This document shows, piece after piece, positions 43,881-56,240 of a stretch of DNA of 64,000 bases (position 1 is the first letter of the stretch; every line of letters starts with the position of its first letter). The translations under genes were made by a program, and so were the position numbers. Source of the DNA: Dugong dugon. Its lineage: Eukaryota; Chordata; Mammalia; Sirenia; Dugongidae. The notes under the pieces were generated by a model that saw only the letters and a list, made by a program, of their open reading frames with translations, did no database searches and was not told the DNA's origin. The stretch covers positions 171,751,624 to 171,815,623 of the forward strand of contig CM057461.1 in the NCBI GenBank assembly GCA_030035585.1, read 5' to 3'.

Positions 43881-44636
43881 TGAAATGTGCAATTGAAATA
43901 CATGGACTGAGTTTTGAAATTTTAACTATAGGAAACCATTTCTACTACTTGTGAAAAGGAATGCAGCAGCATCCATCCAACTTCATTATCACTAATGGAA
44001 AACCTGAAGTCACATTCCCTATATTAAAAATAAATAAATAAAACAGCATGATCCACTGCAATGAATCTGAATTTATTGTAATTCAAGACCTATTATCACC
44101 TGAATTTCATGAAGGGTACTCAGAATCACCAACAATACTACTTAAAGTCCCTCCTTTACCCCTCTCACATCCACTACGTTCCTTGAGCTTCTTTCCTCAA
44201 ACCCTATCCACACCCCTGCAAGTGCCATCTCCACTATGTACGTTTTACGTGTTACTGAAAGGAGTTGAGGGGGAAATCAGGTTCATTATAATTAAAAGGT
44301 AAAATAACATAAACTAAGCTAGTTTGTGCTTATTTGTATTGATCTTTATTCACCTTGAGGAAAAATACGAGTTAATAATTATCAACAGATATAGAACATT
44401 TTCAGAATAGCTCTTTGTGGTTGAACATGTGAAAAGGATTTTCTTCTGGTGTACTATTAGATGAGAGAATTGATTAACAGAATTTATAAGTGGAAAAAAC
44501 TAGATGTGATTATTGGAAAAGTTCACTTAAAAATTAATGACCTAAAGAGTCCATAATAAATCTATATACCAATACTAAAGATGTTCTACTGATTAGAAAA
44601 TGAGCAAATTTAAACAAACAAAATACATTACATAAT
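43881..44636. other. Single-copy DNA
   Basis: Nothing recognised. An 84-codon open frame at 44,048-44,302 has no recognised motif. Confidence 0.4.
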
Positions 44637-45282
44637 GTCTTAGGCTGGATTCTCTAAACCAAAAAACAAACCCATTGCCATCAAGTCAATTCTGACTCAT
44701 AGCTACCTTATAGGACAGAGTAGAACTGCCCCCATAGGGTTTCCAAGGAGCTGCTGGTGGATTCGAGCAGCTGACCTCTTGGTTAGCAGCCGAAGGCTTA
44801 ACCACTGGCACCACCAGGGCTCCCCTAGAGGAGCAAAACCAGTGAAGTTTATATACAAATGTATATGGAGAGATTTATTTCAAGGAAATGGCTCACACAA
44901 TTGTGGAGGCTGGCAAGTCTCAAACCCATGGGTAAGGTGGCAGGCTGGAAGCTTCTCCTGACTCATGTGGCTGCAGGAGCTGACAAACCCAAAATCTGCA
45001 GGTGAGGTAGTAGGCTGCTTGCTCAAGGGGTTGGAGGAGCTGGTGAATCCAAACTCTGTAGGTCGGGCAGCAGACTGAAGGCTTCTTACAGCCTAAGAAC
45101 CGAAGATCAGATGATATGAGATGAATGCAGGATTGAGACAGACAGCTTTGCCAGAACATCCGTTTATATCATAGATGCAGGCCACACCCCCAAGGAAACT
45201 CCTCTTCCAAATGATGGGCTGCTCACATCAGATTATAAAACAAGAGATGAAACCAAGTTGACACATAACATTAATTATCACA
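44637..45282 (-). mobile_element. ERVL-like solo LTR, minus strand, split by a SINE
   Basis: Starts TGTCTTAGGCTGGATTCTCT (complement of the AACCCAGCCTAAGACA end at 12.78 kb), continues after the AfroSINE with GAGGAGCAAAACCAGTGAAG, TGGAGAGATTTATTTCAAGG, and ends near ACCAAGTTGACACATAACAT and ATTATCACA. Contains an internally repeated GGCTGGAAGCTTCTCC / GGAGGAGCTGGTGAATCC pattern. Confidence 0.82.
44655..44826 (-). mobile_element. AfroSINE, short form, minus strand
   Basis: CATTGCCATCAAGTCAATTC (tail), TTATAGGACAGAGTAGAACT (body), GGTTAGCAGCCGAAGGCTTA and CACCACCAGGGCTCC (head), all complementary. Inserted in the ERVL-like LTR. Confidence 0.93.
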
Positions 45283-47344
45283 TGCAACATTTGGAAATAA
45301 TCTTTCACAATTGTTACAAAAGTGTTAAATTACTACAGGAAACTCTATCTATCCATCCATCCTTCCACAGTTTTGCATATGGAGGCATGTGAAGGTATTT
45401 GCTTCTTCAATTGTCTCAATAAAAAGTCTACAAAAACATCTTGATTCTCTTGAGATAGTCTAGATAATCAAGTAAAAATAAGCGTCCTTATTTGGACAGA
45501 AGTCGTATCATCCAGGACAGGAATGCAATGAAGAGAAACTCCACCGAAGCAAAGTGGGGATTCATAATAACGGAACAGAACTTGTTGATGGAGGAATGGC
45601 AGGAGAGTTTTCCTCAAACTAGTATGATTTCAAATGCTATCTTTTTCTACTTGGTATCAGCTTTCAATGTGTCTCCATTGACCAAAACAACCTGTAAGGC
45701 TTGTGCACTGACATTCAGACAGATTTCATTTAGTTTAATATCTTTCTCAAACAATCTGGTAATCACATTTTTGACACAAATGAAAGAAATGTTCCTGGTT
45801 CTTATGCAATATTCCTACTGTGGTTAAGAGAAACTTCAATGAGTCTGAAGTTTGATTTTAATTATATTTTAGTGATTTTTTTTTTTTGGTTTTACTTTTT
45901 TTTCTCAACTGAATTGGAGGGAAAACAAGTGGATCTCAGTCAAAACAGTTCATTCTTGTAAAATTATTATATTAAGGATGTGTTTACAAAAGAGGAATCA
46001 ATGAAAAACTTGCAAGAGCAAGTTCAGTAAATTAATGTGGGCATTGGTGTTTTCACTGGTTTGTATTTTAACCTTGTATATAGTGGGCAAATGAGACAAA
46101 GATGACAAGGATGACTCTTATTTTTTTGTTTTGCTTTATTTTGTGCAAAATTTCGGTAGAAAGATAATAAATTCAGGTTTGAGCATCTGGTTTTCATCAC
46201 TTTTGTGATATCTGAGAAAACATAAGCGATAGGCATTTGTATAGAGGGTATGAAGTGCTATAGAACGATATGAGCTGGGAACATAGGTATGGAAGTCATG
46301 ATCATGTAGATGGTAGGGACTTGATGGTGGGTACCTTTCTTTGCCTAGGGAAAGAATATTAAACCACCTGGTGAGCCACTGATTGAAATCAGCCTGAAAA
46401 TATTTTTTTGATTGTGGGAGAGTGTTTTAAAATGTTAAATTCTTTAAACAGATCATGCCTTCTTCAGTGCCAAGGTCCATATCATCTTCTATCTTCTTAC
46501 CCCTGGTTGCTTCATGCTTTTATATTACATGCTCAGGACCTGATAGTTGTTGAGTTAGGGATGCCCTGTCTAGAGAGAAGAGAGAAGGGCCTAATACCAA
46601 GTCCTTATGATTGCCAAAATTTAATTGTCAATTAAAAACAATATCTCATCAAAGAAAACTGTCCAAGAGATGAAACGAGAACCAAGGAAGGCAGCTATCT
46701 CGTTGAACTGAGGGAAGGAAGGGTTTTAAGAAAGAAGAGACTCTTGAGGTTATTAGGATATGATTTACCAGTAGATAATACATGAAAGTGTTCAATTTTC
46801 AGGATCAAAAATACTTGAGGTGTAACATTGTGCACTATGAGTTTCAGATTGTTATCATTAAAATAAATTCTGAGAATATACCTGGTTGGAAAATTCTAAT
46901 TAGTGTGATTACTATAGAACTAGAAATAATTACTTATTTAAAAAGTAAGGGCTTATTTTGGAAAATAATCAGTTAGCACTCAAAGAAGAAATTGCCAAAT
47001 GAGTCACTCAGTAAAATAAAATACCTTTCCCTTGAATTCTGCTGAATATATTACCTGTAAAAATTAAGAGCAGTACATTGGCAATTATTCTGTAGAATTT
47101 TTCTAAGAAAAATACGATAGGGGTGAGGACAAATCAGAAGAAGAAAAGAAAAGAAATAAAATGTATAAAATACAGATGAGTGGCCAATTTAAAATTGATA
47201 ATAATTTGCTTGAAATTTTCTTAGAATTCAAATTAGATCTAAGTTTCAGCCCAGGAGTTAACAATAATAAAGGCTGATTATTTTATTTTCAGTTAGTTTA
47301 AAGCTAAGAAATAGTATCAAGTTACTTACAGAGCTTTGTATCAG
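45283..47344. other. Single-copy DNA; possible degraded coding remnant at 45,640-45,815
   Basis: No repeats recognised. On the minus strand, about 45,655-45,815 has a roughly 50-codon protein-like open stretch (CVKNVITRLFEKDIKLNEIC and beyond) ended by stops; on the plus strand 45,492-45,827 is also open. Neither matches a family I know. Confidence 0.35.
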
Positions 47345-47720
47345 TAAACTATTCACACAACAATGTGCATATCAAACAACCCAAAAACTCAGTGGTTTAC
47401 AACCAAAGCATTTATTTCTCACTTACATGAGTTAAGGTTTGCTAAGGTTCAGCTGATCTCAGGTAAGCTGAACAGGGTTTGTCTCCGAGACCTGTGGTCT
47501 CTGAGACCTGTGGGCTACCATGAATATGTTCTACCCTTGGCAGTGACATAGTGACATAAACAAGAGACCAAACCAAGCCACCTACATACTTTTCAACTCT
47601 CTGCTTGTGTCATATCCACTAATATTCCATTGCCAAGACAAGTCACATGGCCAAGCCCCACATTAATGAAATGGGAAAGTGTATTCTGCTCACCAAGAAG
47701 CTATAGCAAGGGCCAGGACG
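47345..47720 (-). mobile_element. MLT1-type LTR, minus strand, diverged
   Basis: CAACCCAAAAACTCAGTGGT, TTTATTTCTCACTTACATGA, GGTTCAGCTGATCTCAGG and GACAAGTCACATGGCCAAG follow the complement of an MLT1 LTR in order. Confidence 0.65.
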
Positions 47721-49404
47721 CAAAATATGGTTATTAGGGAATAAAGACTGGATACTGATAAGTAAATCTACAACAACTTTAATATTCTTTTATCTCTGAG
47801 AAGGAAAGTTGTATATGTTTTGCTAAGAATTTGGTTTTTCAAATAGTGTTCCTAAGGATTAGCAATAAAATGTCCAAAACTAAGAGTAGAAATGCTTGGT
47901 AATACAAAAATACATACACAGATATGTACATGATAAATTACTCTATATCATCTTAAAAAGAGCAAGATTTTTGAGTTACAGAAAAAGGAGAAAAAATATG
48001 GCTAAATAGATAAGATGATATAATATAGAATTGAAAAAAGAAGGAAATGTGTAAAACAGGAAAGGGGTAACATGAAATAGGACAAGATTGAGATAAGTAA
48101 GGATTATTTTAAAAAATCAATAACACAAATCAAATTCACCTAGATAGTGCAGAAAACTGAATCTTTGGAGCACGAAATGGAGAAGAATGTTAAGAAAAGA
48201 GACAAAGTTTTGAGAGAATATGCTGGAAATGTAGTCTAGATAATAAAGATACACACAGACGACAAACATCGGAGAGATAAAAAAATAAAAAGAAGCAAGC
48301 ATTACCTAGTGCAGACAATTCCAGTCACGTTAGAAATTTTCTTGTCTATGAACAGAAAGTATTAAAAGACCCAGAATAGGAAAAAAAAAAGTGTGTGTGC
48401 TTACACATACACATACATACATATATTTTATACTTCATTTTTGCTAATTAATCTGGTCAATGAGAGACCAAATGTCAGATACTACTATTACCTACAATTT
48501 TAATAGAGAGGTAGCGTTTCATCATATACCACCATTTCCCTGAGACAGGAGGTTACTATAATGCTATTTTCTGAGGAAAAGGAAATTTATCAATGTAGAA
48601 AGCCTTGGCCAAAGTACTACCATGTGATAATGGCCATTCCTTTACAATGATCCATTGACTGTCATCCACTCTGTCACTCGGAAGTATAAAAAGTCTACCA
48701 GTCCTACAGGCTGGGCCATAAATCTCATCTCACTTAAATGGCCTTGTCTAAAATTTGTCTTTTCCTAAAATACTACCTTTTCTTCTACCGTATCTACTTC
48801 AAGTTTACCAAAGAAGAAAAATGAAAACTAAAAGCAAAACTATCAAAGAGAAAAATCAACTTTAAAATAATGAACTGAATATTTGTACAATATTTGATAA
48901 TGTCTTGATTAGTTAACAACTCACAGCATAAATGAGTAAATATTGTCTTTAAATGGATGACTTTGGTGAAGAGATCTGAATACTTAGTATAAATCTTTCA
49001 TCACCTCTACAGAAATCCAAGCAAAACAGATTTCTCACTGACTCTATGTGAATAGTAGCAGCTTAAAGATAAAAATCAACTTATAAATGATTCCCAGAAG
49101 CATGGATGAGACTTTAACGATAACATTTAAGAGTAGATTATGTGATGTTTTTACTTTTAACGTCAAAAGAATTAATGATTGCTCATGTACTGATAGGTGG
49201 AGTTTCAGAAACCACAAAGAACTATATTTTGAATAGATGATTTTTAAAGACAAAAACAATTTTCTTTGAAATTGTTCAAGAACAGTGCATCTACATTGTT
49301 TTGTTAGAAAGAACGTTACAGAACAAATTAGAAAACACCTACTCAAGTTGTCACGCCGAAGATGTGAGAGGAATTTTAGCAATAACTCAATCTTTTATCT
49401 CCCT
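47721..49404. other. Single-copy AT-rich DNA
   Basis: A short TACATACA-type patch lies at 48,405-48,425. Nothing else is recognised. Confidence 0.4.
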
Positions 49405-51233
49405 CAATGAAAAAATTCAAGCCTCCAATTCCAATATTGAAAGATTCTATGGGCAAAATGGAGCTCTGGTGGCACCAATTGTTAGGATCTCGGCTACTAA
49501 CCAAAGGGTCAGCAGTTCAAATCCACTAGCCACTCCTTGGAAACCCTATGGGACAGTTCTACTCTGTCCCATTAGGGTCACTGTAAGTTGGAATTGACTC
49601 GATGGCAACAGGCTAGTTAGTTAGTTATGGGCAAAATATTGAACGACGCAGGAAGCATCAAAATAAGATGGAAGGAATACACAGAGTCAGTGTACCAAAA
49701 AGAACTGGTAGACATTCAACCATTTCAGGAGGTAGCATATGATCAAGAACCAACGGTACTGAAGGAAAAAGTCTAAGCTGCACTGAAAGCATTTGTGAAA
49801 AACAAGGTTCCAGTAATTGACGGAATGCCAACTGAGGTATTTCAACAAACTGCTGCAGCAATGGAGATGCTCACTGGTCTATGCCAAGAAATTTGAAAAA
49901 TGGTTACTGGCCAACTGACTGGAAGAGATCCATATCTGTGCCCATTTTAAAGAAAGCTGATACACAGAATGTGGCAGTTATTGGACAATATCATTAATAT
50001 CATATGGAAGTGAAATTTTGCGGTAGATAATTCAAAAGCATTTGCAGGAGTATACATCATCAGAGAACTGCCAGAAATTCCAGCTGGATTCAGAAGACAA
50101 TGTGGAATAAAGGATATCATTGCTGATGTCAGATGGATCTTGGCTGAAAGCAGAGAATATCAAGAAGATGCTTATTTGTGTTTTATTGACTGTGCAAAGG
50201 CATTCCACTATGTGGATAACAAATTACAGATAAAATTGCTAAGCATGGGAATTCCAGAACACTTAACTGTGCTCATGAGGAGCCTGTACATAGACCAAGA
50301 GGCAGTCATTTGAACAGAGCCAGAGTATACTGCATGGTTTAAAGCTAGGAAAGGTGTGCGTCAGGGTTGTGTCATTTCACCATACTTATTCAATCTGTTT
50401 GCTGAGAAAATAATCCAAGAAGCTGGACTATATAAAGAAGAATGAGGCATCAAGATTAAAGGAAGCCTCATTAACAACCTGAAATATGCAGATGACACAA
50501 CCTTGCTTGCTGAAAGTGAAGAGGACTGGAAGCACTTACTGATGAAGGTCAAAGACCACAGTCTTCAGTATGGATTGCACCTCAACATAAAGAAAATAAA
50601 AATCCTCACAAATGGACCGATAAGCAACGTCATGATAAACAAAGAAAAGACTGAAATTGTCAAGGATTTCGTTTTACTTGGATCTGCAGTCAACGCCCAC
50701 GGAAGCAGCAATCAAGAAATGAAACGACATATTGCATTGGGTAAATCTACTGCAAAAGACCTCTTTAAAGTGTTGAGGACTAAGGTGCGCCTGACCCAAT
50801 CCATAGTATTTTCACTCCCCTCATATGCATGCAAAAGCTGGACAATCAATAAGGAAGGCTGAAGAAAAATTAACGTCTTTGAATTATGGTGTTGGCAAAG
50901 AATATTGAATATACCATGGACTGCCAGAAGAAAGAACAAATGTGTCTTGGAAGAAGTACAGCCAGAATGCTTCTTAGAAGCAAGAATGGTGAAACTTCAT
51001 CTCAAATACTATGGACATGTTATCAGGAGGGACCAGCCCCTGAAGAAGGACATTATGCTTGGTAAAGTAGGTCAGGGAAAGGAAATGGACTGACACAGTG
51101 GATGCAAGGATGGGCTCAAGTATAGTAATGATATGAGGATGGTGCAGGACTGGCAGTGTTTCTTTCAGTTGCACATAGAGTTGTTATGAGATGGAATCGA
51201 CTCCACAGCACTTAACAACAACAATAACAACAA
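49405..51233 (+). mobile_element. RTE LINE, 5'-truncated (copy F)
   Basis: Begins in the endonuclease-RT linker (AAAAAATTCAAGCCTCCAAT), interrupted at 49,459-49,615 by an AfroSINE. RT motifs: YLCFIDCAKAFHYVD (about 50,172-50,215), VISPYLFNLFAEKI, intact YADD at 50,485-50,496 (KYADDTTLLAESEED), the C-terminal block NKCVLEEVQPECFLEARM (about 50,935-50,985) and a disrupted RWIDT motif. Ends in ACTTAACAACAACAATAACA. Several stops. Confidence 0.93.
49459..49618 (+). mobile_element. AfroSINE, short form, nested in RTE copy F
   Basis: GAGCTCTGGTGGCACCAATT head to tail GAATTGACTCGATGGCAACA plus TAGTTAGTTAG. The host RTE sequence TATGGGCAAAAT is repeated on both sides (49,449-49,460 and 49,626-49,637), the target-site duplication. 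Confidence 0.93.
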
Positions 51234-51394
51234 TTTAACATTGCCATTGATTTTAATGTTAATATTGTTAATGTCGATTTTACTAATGTTAATTTAACGT
51301 TTCCCAATCATGTGTCTTAAAAATGGAAGAAACCCCTCGGTCAGTTCTCAAAATAACCAATCTACGTGCCTCTCGCAGTCCTTCTTGGCCATTG
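51234..51394. other. Short single-copy stretch
   Basis: AT-rich TTAATGTTAATATTG patch, then unremarkable sequence. Confidence 0.35.
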
Positions 51395-51466
51395 TCTTAG
51401 TTACCTAATGCTCCTGCAATACAAATACCACAGTTGGATGGCTTTAAAGAACAGGAATTTATTTTG
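51395..51466 (-). mobile_element. MaLR LTR 3' end fragment, minus strand
   Basis: TGTCTTAGTTACCTAATGCT, CAATACAAATACCACAGTTG and CAGGAATTTATTTTGTC match the 3' end of the other MaLR LTRs here. The rest of the LTR is absent. Confidence 0.72.
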
Positions 51467-52979
51467 TCAATCCTTTGACAAAACAACTTAAATATTGTAT
51501 CCAATTATATGTCAAATTGCTACATTTTCATCTTAATAAAAATGTATTTTTCCTTTCATAGTATCAAAAAGAAGAATGAATACTTAATACCAAGTTTTGT
51601 GAAACTGAAGACTTAAGTATTTTCTGGTAGTAATATAGCACCATCTCTTGGAATGTTACTGAAACTTGCAGAGAAGTTTATTGAAGTTCTACTAAGTCAC
51701 TATTATCTAGAATGGCCTTATGTAACTTCTAAATTCTACCGAAAATAATATGTTTAAAAAAAAAGTACAGCCTTCTGAATTACAACGAATTTATAAAAGA
51801 GACCACTTAATCGTACTCTATCATTTTGTGGATAAGGAAACTGGTCATCTGAAGTAACTGACTTACTTAAGCTTACACAGTAAGTTTTAATAGTAAAATT
51901 TCAGACTTTTTCTAAAAAAGAAAAACCATTTACGTGTATGTGTGTATGTTTAGTATGCAAAATTAAATATTTCAATAGTAATATTCTTATTTCAAAATAA
52001 ATTTCAGTAATTTCTAATCTGACTTTTTATTTTACAAGTTCTAGATTTACAGAAAAATTTCAAAGATAATGCAGAGAGTTTTTATACATAATAATACTAA
52101 ATAAATCACATTGATAGCAAAATTATGGAGAAGAAATTATTTTGGGGCATTATACTGAGTTCTGAACACTAGGTCAAGAGGAACACTGAAAAAATGGGAA
52201 AATGTTAGGGCGAATTGCAATCGGGTCGATAAGAAAACATGCTTCAGGGAACCATTACATCAAATGAGCTATGAAAGGATCTTGGGCTGTTTATTGTGGA
52301 AAAGATACAGACGAGAATTTTATGTGATCCCAAGACATAGAATGAGTTCCAAAGGGTCAAAGATATAGAGATACAGTTTTATTCCTTCTAACTGAAAAGA
52401 GAATGGGCAACCTGATGAGTAGTGAGTTTTCAGTCACAAGCGATATCTCATCAGAAGCTTAAACTCTCCTGGGCAATTTCCGTAAGGCAAGGAATGTTGT
52501 ACATTGTGTTGGATAAGAGATAAAATTAGGTTTCCAAACCACGATTATGTATTTGGATTTTTATATTTGATGTGTAGAAATGCAATGGGATGTAGGATAT
52601 TCTCAGACAATGAAGAGCTTAAGGGCACTCATTCAAAGGTTAGGTTACATGCATTCTGATGTATTCTGATAAGTAGACAAAAGCCACCTGTGCCTCATGG
52701 GAAGTGTTTACAGGAGGAAGTTTCAGGAACCCTCCAGAATTTCCAGACTTGCTGAGACCTGGGGAGGAGCTCCCAAACTCCACTGGTGGAAAGTGTTGAC
52801 CAGTGTTTCTCTAAGAAACCAAGGAGACCAGGGTAGCTGTTCCAAGAACCTTTCTTGCCTTCTCATTAACATATGCTGAGTTAAGAGAACTGTAGAATTG
52901 TGGAAGCTCATTAAATTCAATGAACTAAAAACAGTTATTAACTTCATAAGTAGGAAAACTTTTTATCATAACCATAAAA
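51467..52979. other. Single-copy DNA; weak MIR at 51,806-51,915
   Basis: 51,806-51,915 (TTGTGGATAAGGAAACTGGT, ACTTACTTAAGCTTACACAG) could be a diverged minus-strand MIR. The remainder is unassigned. Confidence 0.4.
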
Positions 52980-53530
52980 AGTATTTCATGGAGGATCTCA
53001 CCACCACAAAGAAAGAAGAGCCAGGGGTGGAGTGCATCCTTTGGACCCAGGATCTCTGCTCTAAGAAGCTCCTGGAACCAGGAGACTGAGAGAAAGAGAG
53101 AGAGAGAGCTGTACCATTGAAGACGGCAAGATGGTGAGAAGCAGTGGCAGAGAAATGGCAGCAGCAGAGGCAGCAAAACCAGACTGGCAGGAGACGGGCA
53201 GGAGATGGTGCGGTAAGCAAGAAAGCTGAGTGCCTTTGGGCAGGAGGCTAGTTGGCAGAGTAGGGTGCTTCCAGGCACTTAGTGGAGCTAGGTTTGCTGA
53301 CCCACGGAGCTAGAGCTGAGTGCCTTTGGGCCGAGGTTTACTGGTGGAGTGAGATGCCTCCGGGCACTTACCTACAGAGCTCTGTAACACTTGTGAGCGA
53401 GCAGGGCAGAGGCCAAGGGCCAGAGAGGCATGCTGAGAAGATGCAGTCCTGATGGAAGAACTATTTCCTGAGAGTTCCTGAACTTGAATTGTATCCTGTT
53501 ACTTCCCTAATAAACCCCATAACAGTGAAA
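52980..53530 (+). mobile_element. LTR-like element with internal tandem duplication
   Basis: GC-richer block with AG-rich run (53,090-53,109), AAGACGGCAAGATGGTGAG, two copies of GCTGAGTGCCTTTGGGC (53,225 and 53,315) each followed by a CAGGCACTTA/CGGGCACTTA motif, and an end TCCCTAATAAACCCCATAAC with an AATAAA signal then an A-run. This looks like a retroviral LTR, probably ERVL-like, but I cannot fix its 5' end or name it. Confidence 0.5.
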
Positions 53531-55442
53531 AAAAAATTTATCTAGGATGCAAATTTACTAGGAAACCGCTTAGTAGGCCTTTCAAATAACGATGGCTTTA
53601 TATTTGGGCTATAGAGTTTTATATATATATTATATAGCATATGTCAGTTTGTCCTACTGCGGTGGCTTACATGTTGCCATGATACTGGAAGCTTTGCCAC
53701 AGGTATTTCAAATGCCAGCAAGGTCACCTGTGGTGGACAAGTCTCAGTGGATCTTCCAGATAAGACAGACGAGCTGACTTTTGAAAAAATTGGCCAGTGA
53801 AAACCTTATGAATAGCAGCAGGACATTGCCTGATATAGTGCCAGGAGGTGAGCCCCTCAGGTTGAAAGGCACTCGAAATACCTCTGGGGAAAAGTCGCCT
53901 CTTCAAGGAAGAGTTGACCTTAATGACATGGATGGAATCAAGCTTTCAGAATCTTTGTTTACTGATGTGGCACAACTCAAAATGAGAAGAAACAGCTGCA
54001 AACATCCACTAGTAATCGGAACATGGACTGTACAAAGTATAAATCTGGGAAAATAGGATGTCATCAAAAATGAAATAGAATACATAAACAATGACATCCT
54101 AGACATTAGTGAGCTGAAATGGACTGTTATTGGCCATTGTGAATCAGAAAATCATATAGTCTACCATGCCAGGAATGACAAATTGAAGAGGAATGGCATC
54201 ATATTTATTGTCAAAAAGAACTTTTCAGGATCTATCCTGAAGTACAGCGTTGTCAGTGACAGGATAATATTCATACACCTACAAGGAAGACCAGTTAGTA
54301 CAACTATTATTCAAATTCACCTACCAACCACTAATGTCAAAGATGAGGAAACTGAAGATTTTTACAAACTTCTGCAGTCTGAATTTGATCAAACATGCAA
54401 TCAAGATGCATTGATAATTACTAGCAATGGAATGCAAAAGTTGGAAACAAAGAAGGATTGGTAGTTGGAAAATATGACCTTGGTGATAAAAACAGCACTG
54501 GAGATCAGGTGATAGAATTTTGCAAGACTAATGATTTACTCATTGCAATACCTTTTTTCAACAACATAAATGGTGACTATACAAGTGGATCTCACTGGAT
54601 GGAAAACAAGGGAATCAAACAGCCTTCTTCTGTGGAAAGAGACAACGGAAAATCTCAATATCATCTGTCAGAACAAGACCAGGAGCCGACTGCAGAACAG
54701 ACCATCAATTGCTTACAGGCAAGTTCAAGCTGAAGCTGAAGAAAATTAGAACAAGTCTACAAGAGTCAAAGTATGACCTTGAGTATATCCCACAAGAATA
54801 GATATGACACAATGAACACTAATGACCAAAGACCAGAGTAGTTGTGGGAAGACATCAAGGACGTCATACACAAAGGAAACAAAAGGTCATTGAACAGTCA
54901 GGAAGAAAGAAAAGACCAAAATGGATGTCAGAAGAGACTCTGAAACTTGCTCTTGAACGTCAAATAGCTAAAGTGAATGGAAGAAATGATGAAGTAAAAG
55001 AGCTGAACAGAAGATTTCAAAGGGCAGCTCAAGAAGACAAAGTACAATATCATAATGAAATGTGCAAAGATCTGGAGTTTGAAAACCAAAAGGGAAGAAC
55101 ACTCTAGGTATTTCTCAAACTGAAAGAACTGAAGAAAAATTTCAAGCCTCAAGTTGCAATTTTGAAGGAAATATTAATATTGAAATTAATATAAAATATT
55201 GAACAACACAGGAAGCATCAAAAGCAGACAGAAGGAATACACAGAGTCACTGTACCAAAAAAGAATTGGTCTACATTCAACCATTTCAGGAGGTAGCATA
55301 TAATCAAGAACCAGTGGTATTGAAGGAAGAAATTCAAGCTGCACTGGAGGCATTGGCAAAAAACAAGGCTCCAGGAATTGATAGAATACCAATTGAGATG
55401 TTTCAACAAATGGATGCCACGCTGGAGGTGCTCACTCGTCTA

Positions 55443-55612
55443 AAAAAAAAAAAAAACAAACCCACTGCGGTCAAGTGGATTCCAACTCATAGTGACCCTA
55501 TAGGACAGAGTAGAACTGCCCCACAGAGATTCCAAGGAGCACCTGGTGGATTCGAACTGCCTACCTTTTGGTTAGCAGCCATAGCACTTAACCACTATGC
55601 CACCAGGGTTTT
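55443..55612 (-). mobile_element. AfroSINE, short form, nested in RTE copy G
   Basis: Complement of tail, body and head (AAGTGGATTCCAACTCATAG, GGACAGAGTAGAACTGCCCC, ACTATGCCACCAGGG) after a poly(A) run on the plus strand. The duplication GCTCACTCGTCTA / GCTCACTTGTCTA flanks it (about 55,429 and 55,614). Confidence 0.93.
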
Positions 55613-55702
55613 CGCTCACTTGTCTATGCCAAGAAATTTGGAAGACAGCTACCTGGCCAACTGACTGAACAGATTTATATTTGTGACCATTTCAAAGAAA
55701 GG

Positions 55703-56240
55703 TGTCTCAGTCATCTAGTGCTGCTCTAACAGAAACACCATGAGTGGATGGATTTAGCAAAGAGAAGTCTATTCTGTCACAGTCCAGTAGGCTACAAGTC
55801 CAAATTCAGGGCACCAGCTTCAGGAGAAGTCTTTCTCTCTCTGTCAGTTCCGGAGGAAAGTTCTTGTGATACATCAGTCTTAGCCTTGGTCTGGGAGCTT
55901 CTCTGGACAGGAATCTCAGGTCCAAAGGACACGCTGTGCTCCTGACACTGCTTTCTTGGTGGTATGAGGTTCCTACGTGTCTCTGCCTGCTTCTCTCTTT
56001 TATATCTCAGAAGAGGTTGGATTAAGACACTATCTAATCTTGTAAACCTCATCAGCATAACCTCATCACAGTGATAAAATTTACAACACATAAAGAGATC
56101 ACATATAATCTCATCATAGTGACAGAGTTTACAACGCATAAGGAAATCACATCAGATTACACAATCATACAGTACTGGGAATCATGACCTAGCCAAGTTG
56201 CTACACACATTTTCAGGGGGACACAATTCAATCCATGACA
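55703..56240 (-). mobile_element. MaLR-type solo LTR, copy 4, nested in RTE copy G
   Basis: Starts TGTCTCAGTCATCTAGTGCT and ends ACACAATTCAATCCATGACA. The RTE reading continues across it, so it inserted after the RTE. Flanks AAAGG and AAAGA are a possible 5-bp duplication. Confidence 0.9.

Noticed and set aside
45492..45827. 111-codon plus-strand frame as a gene
   Set aside because: No family resemblance, and the opposite strand is equally open over half of it.
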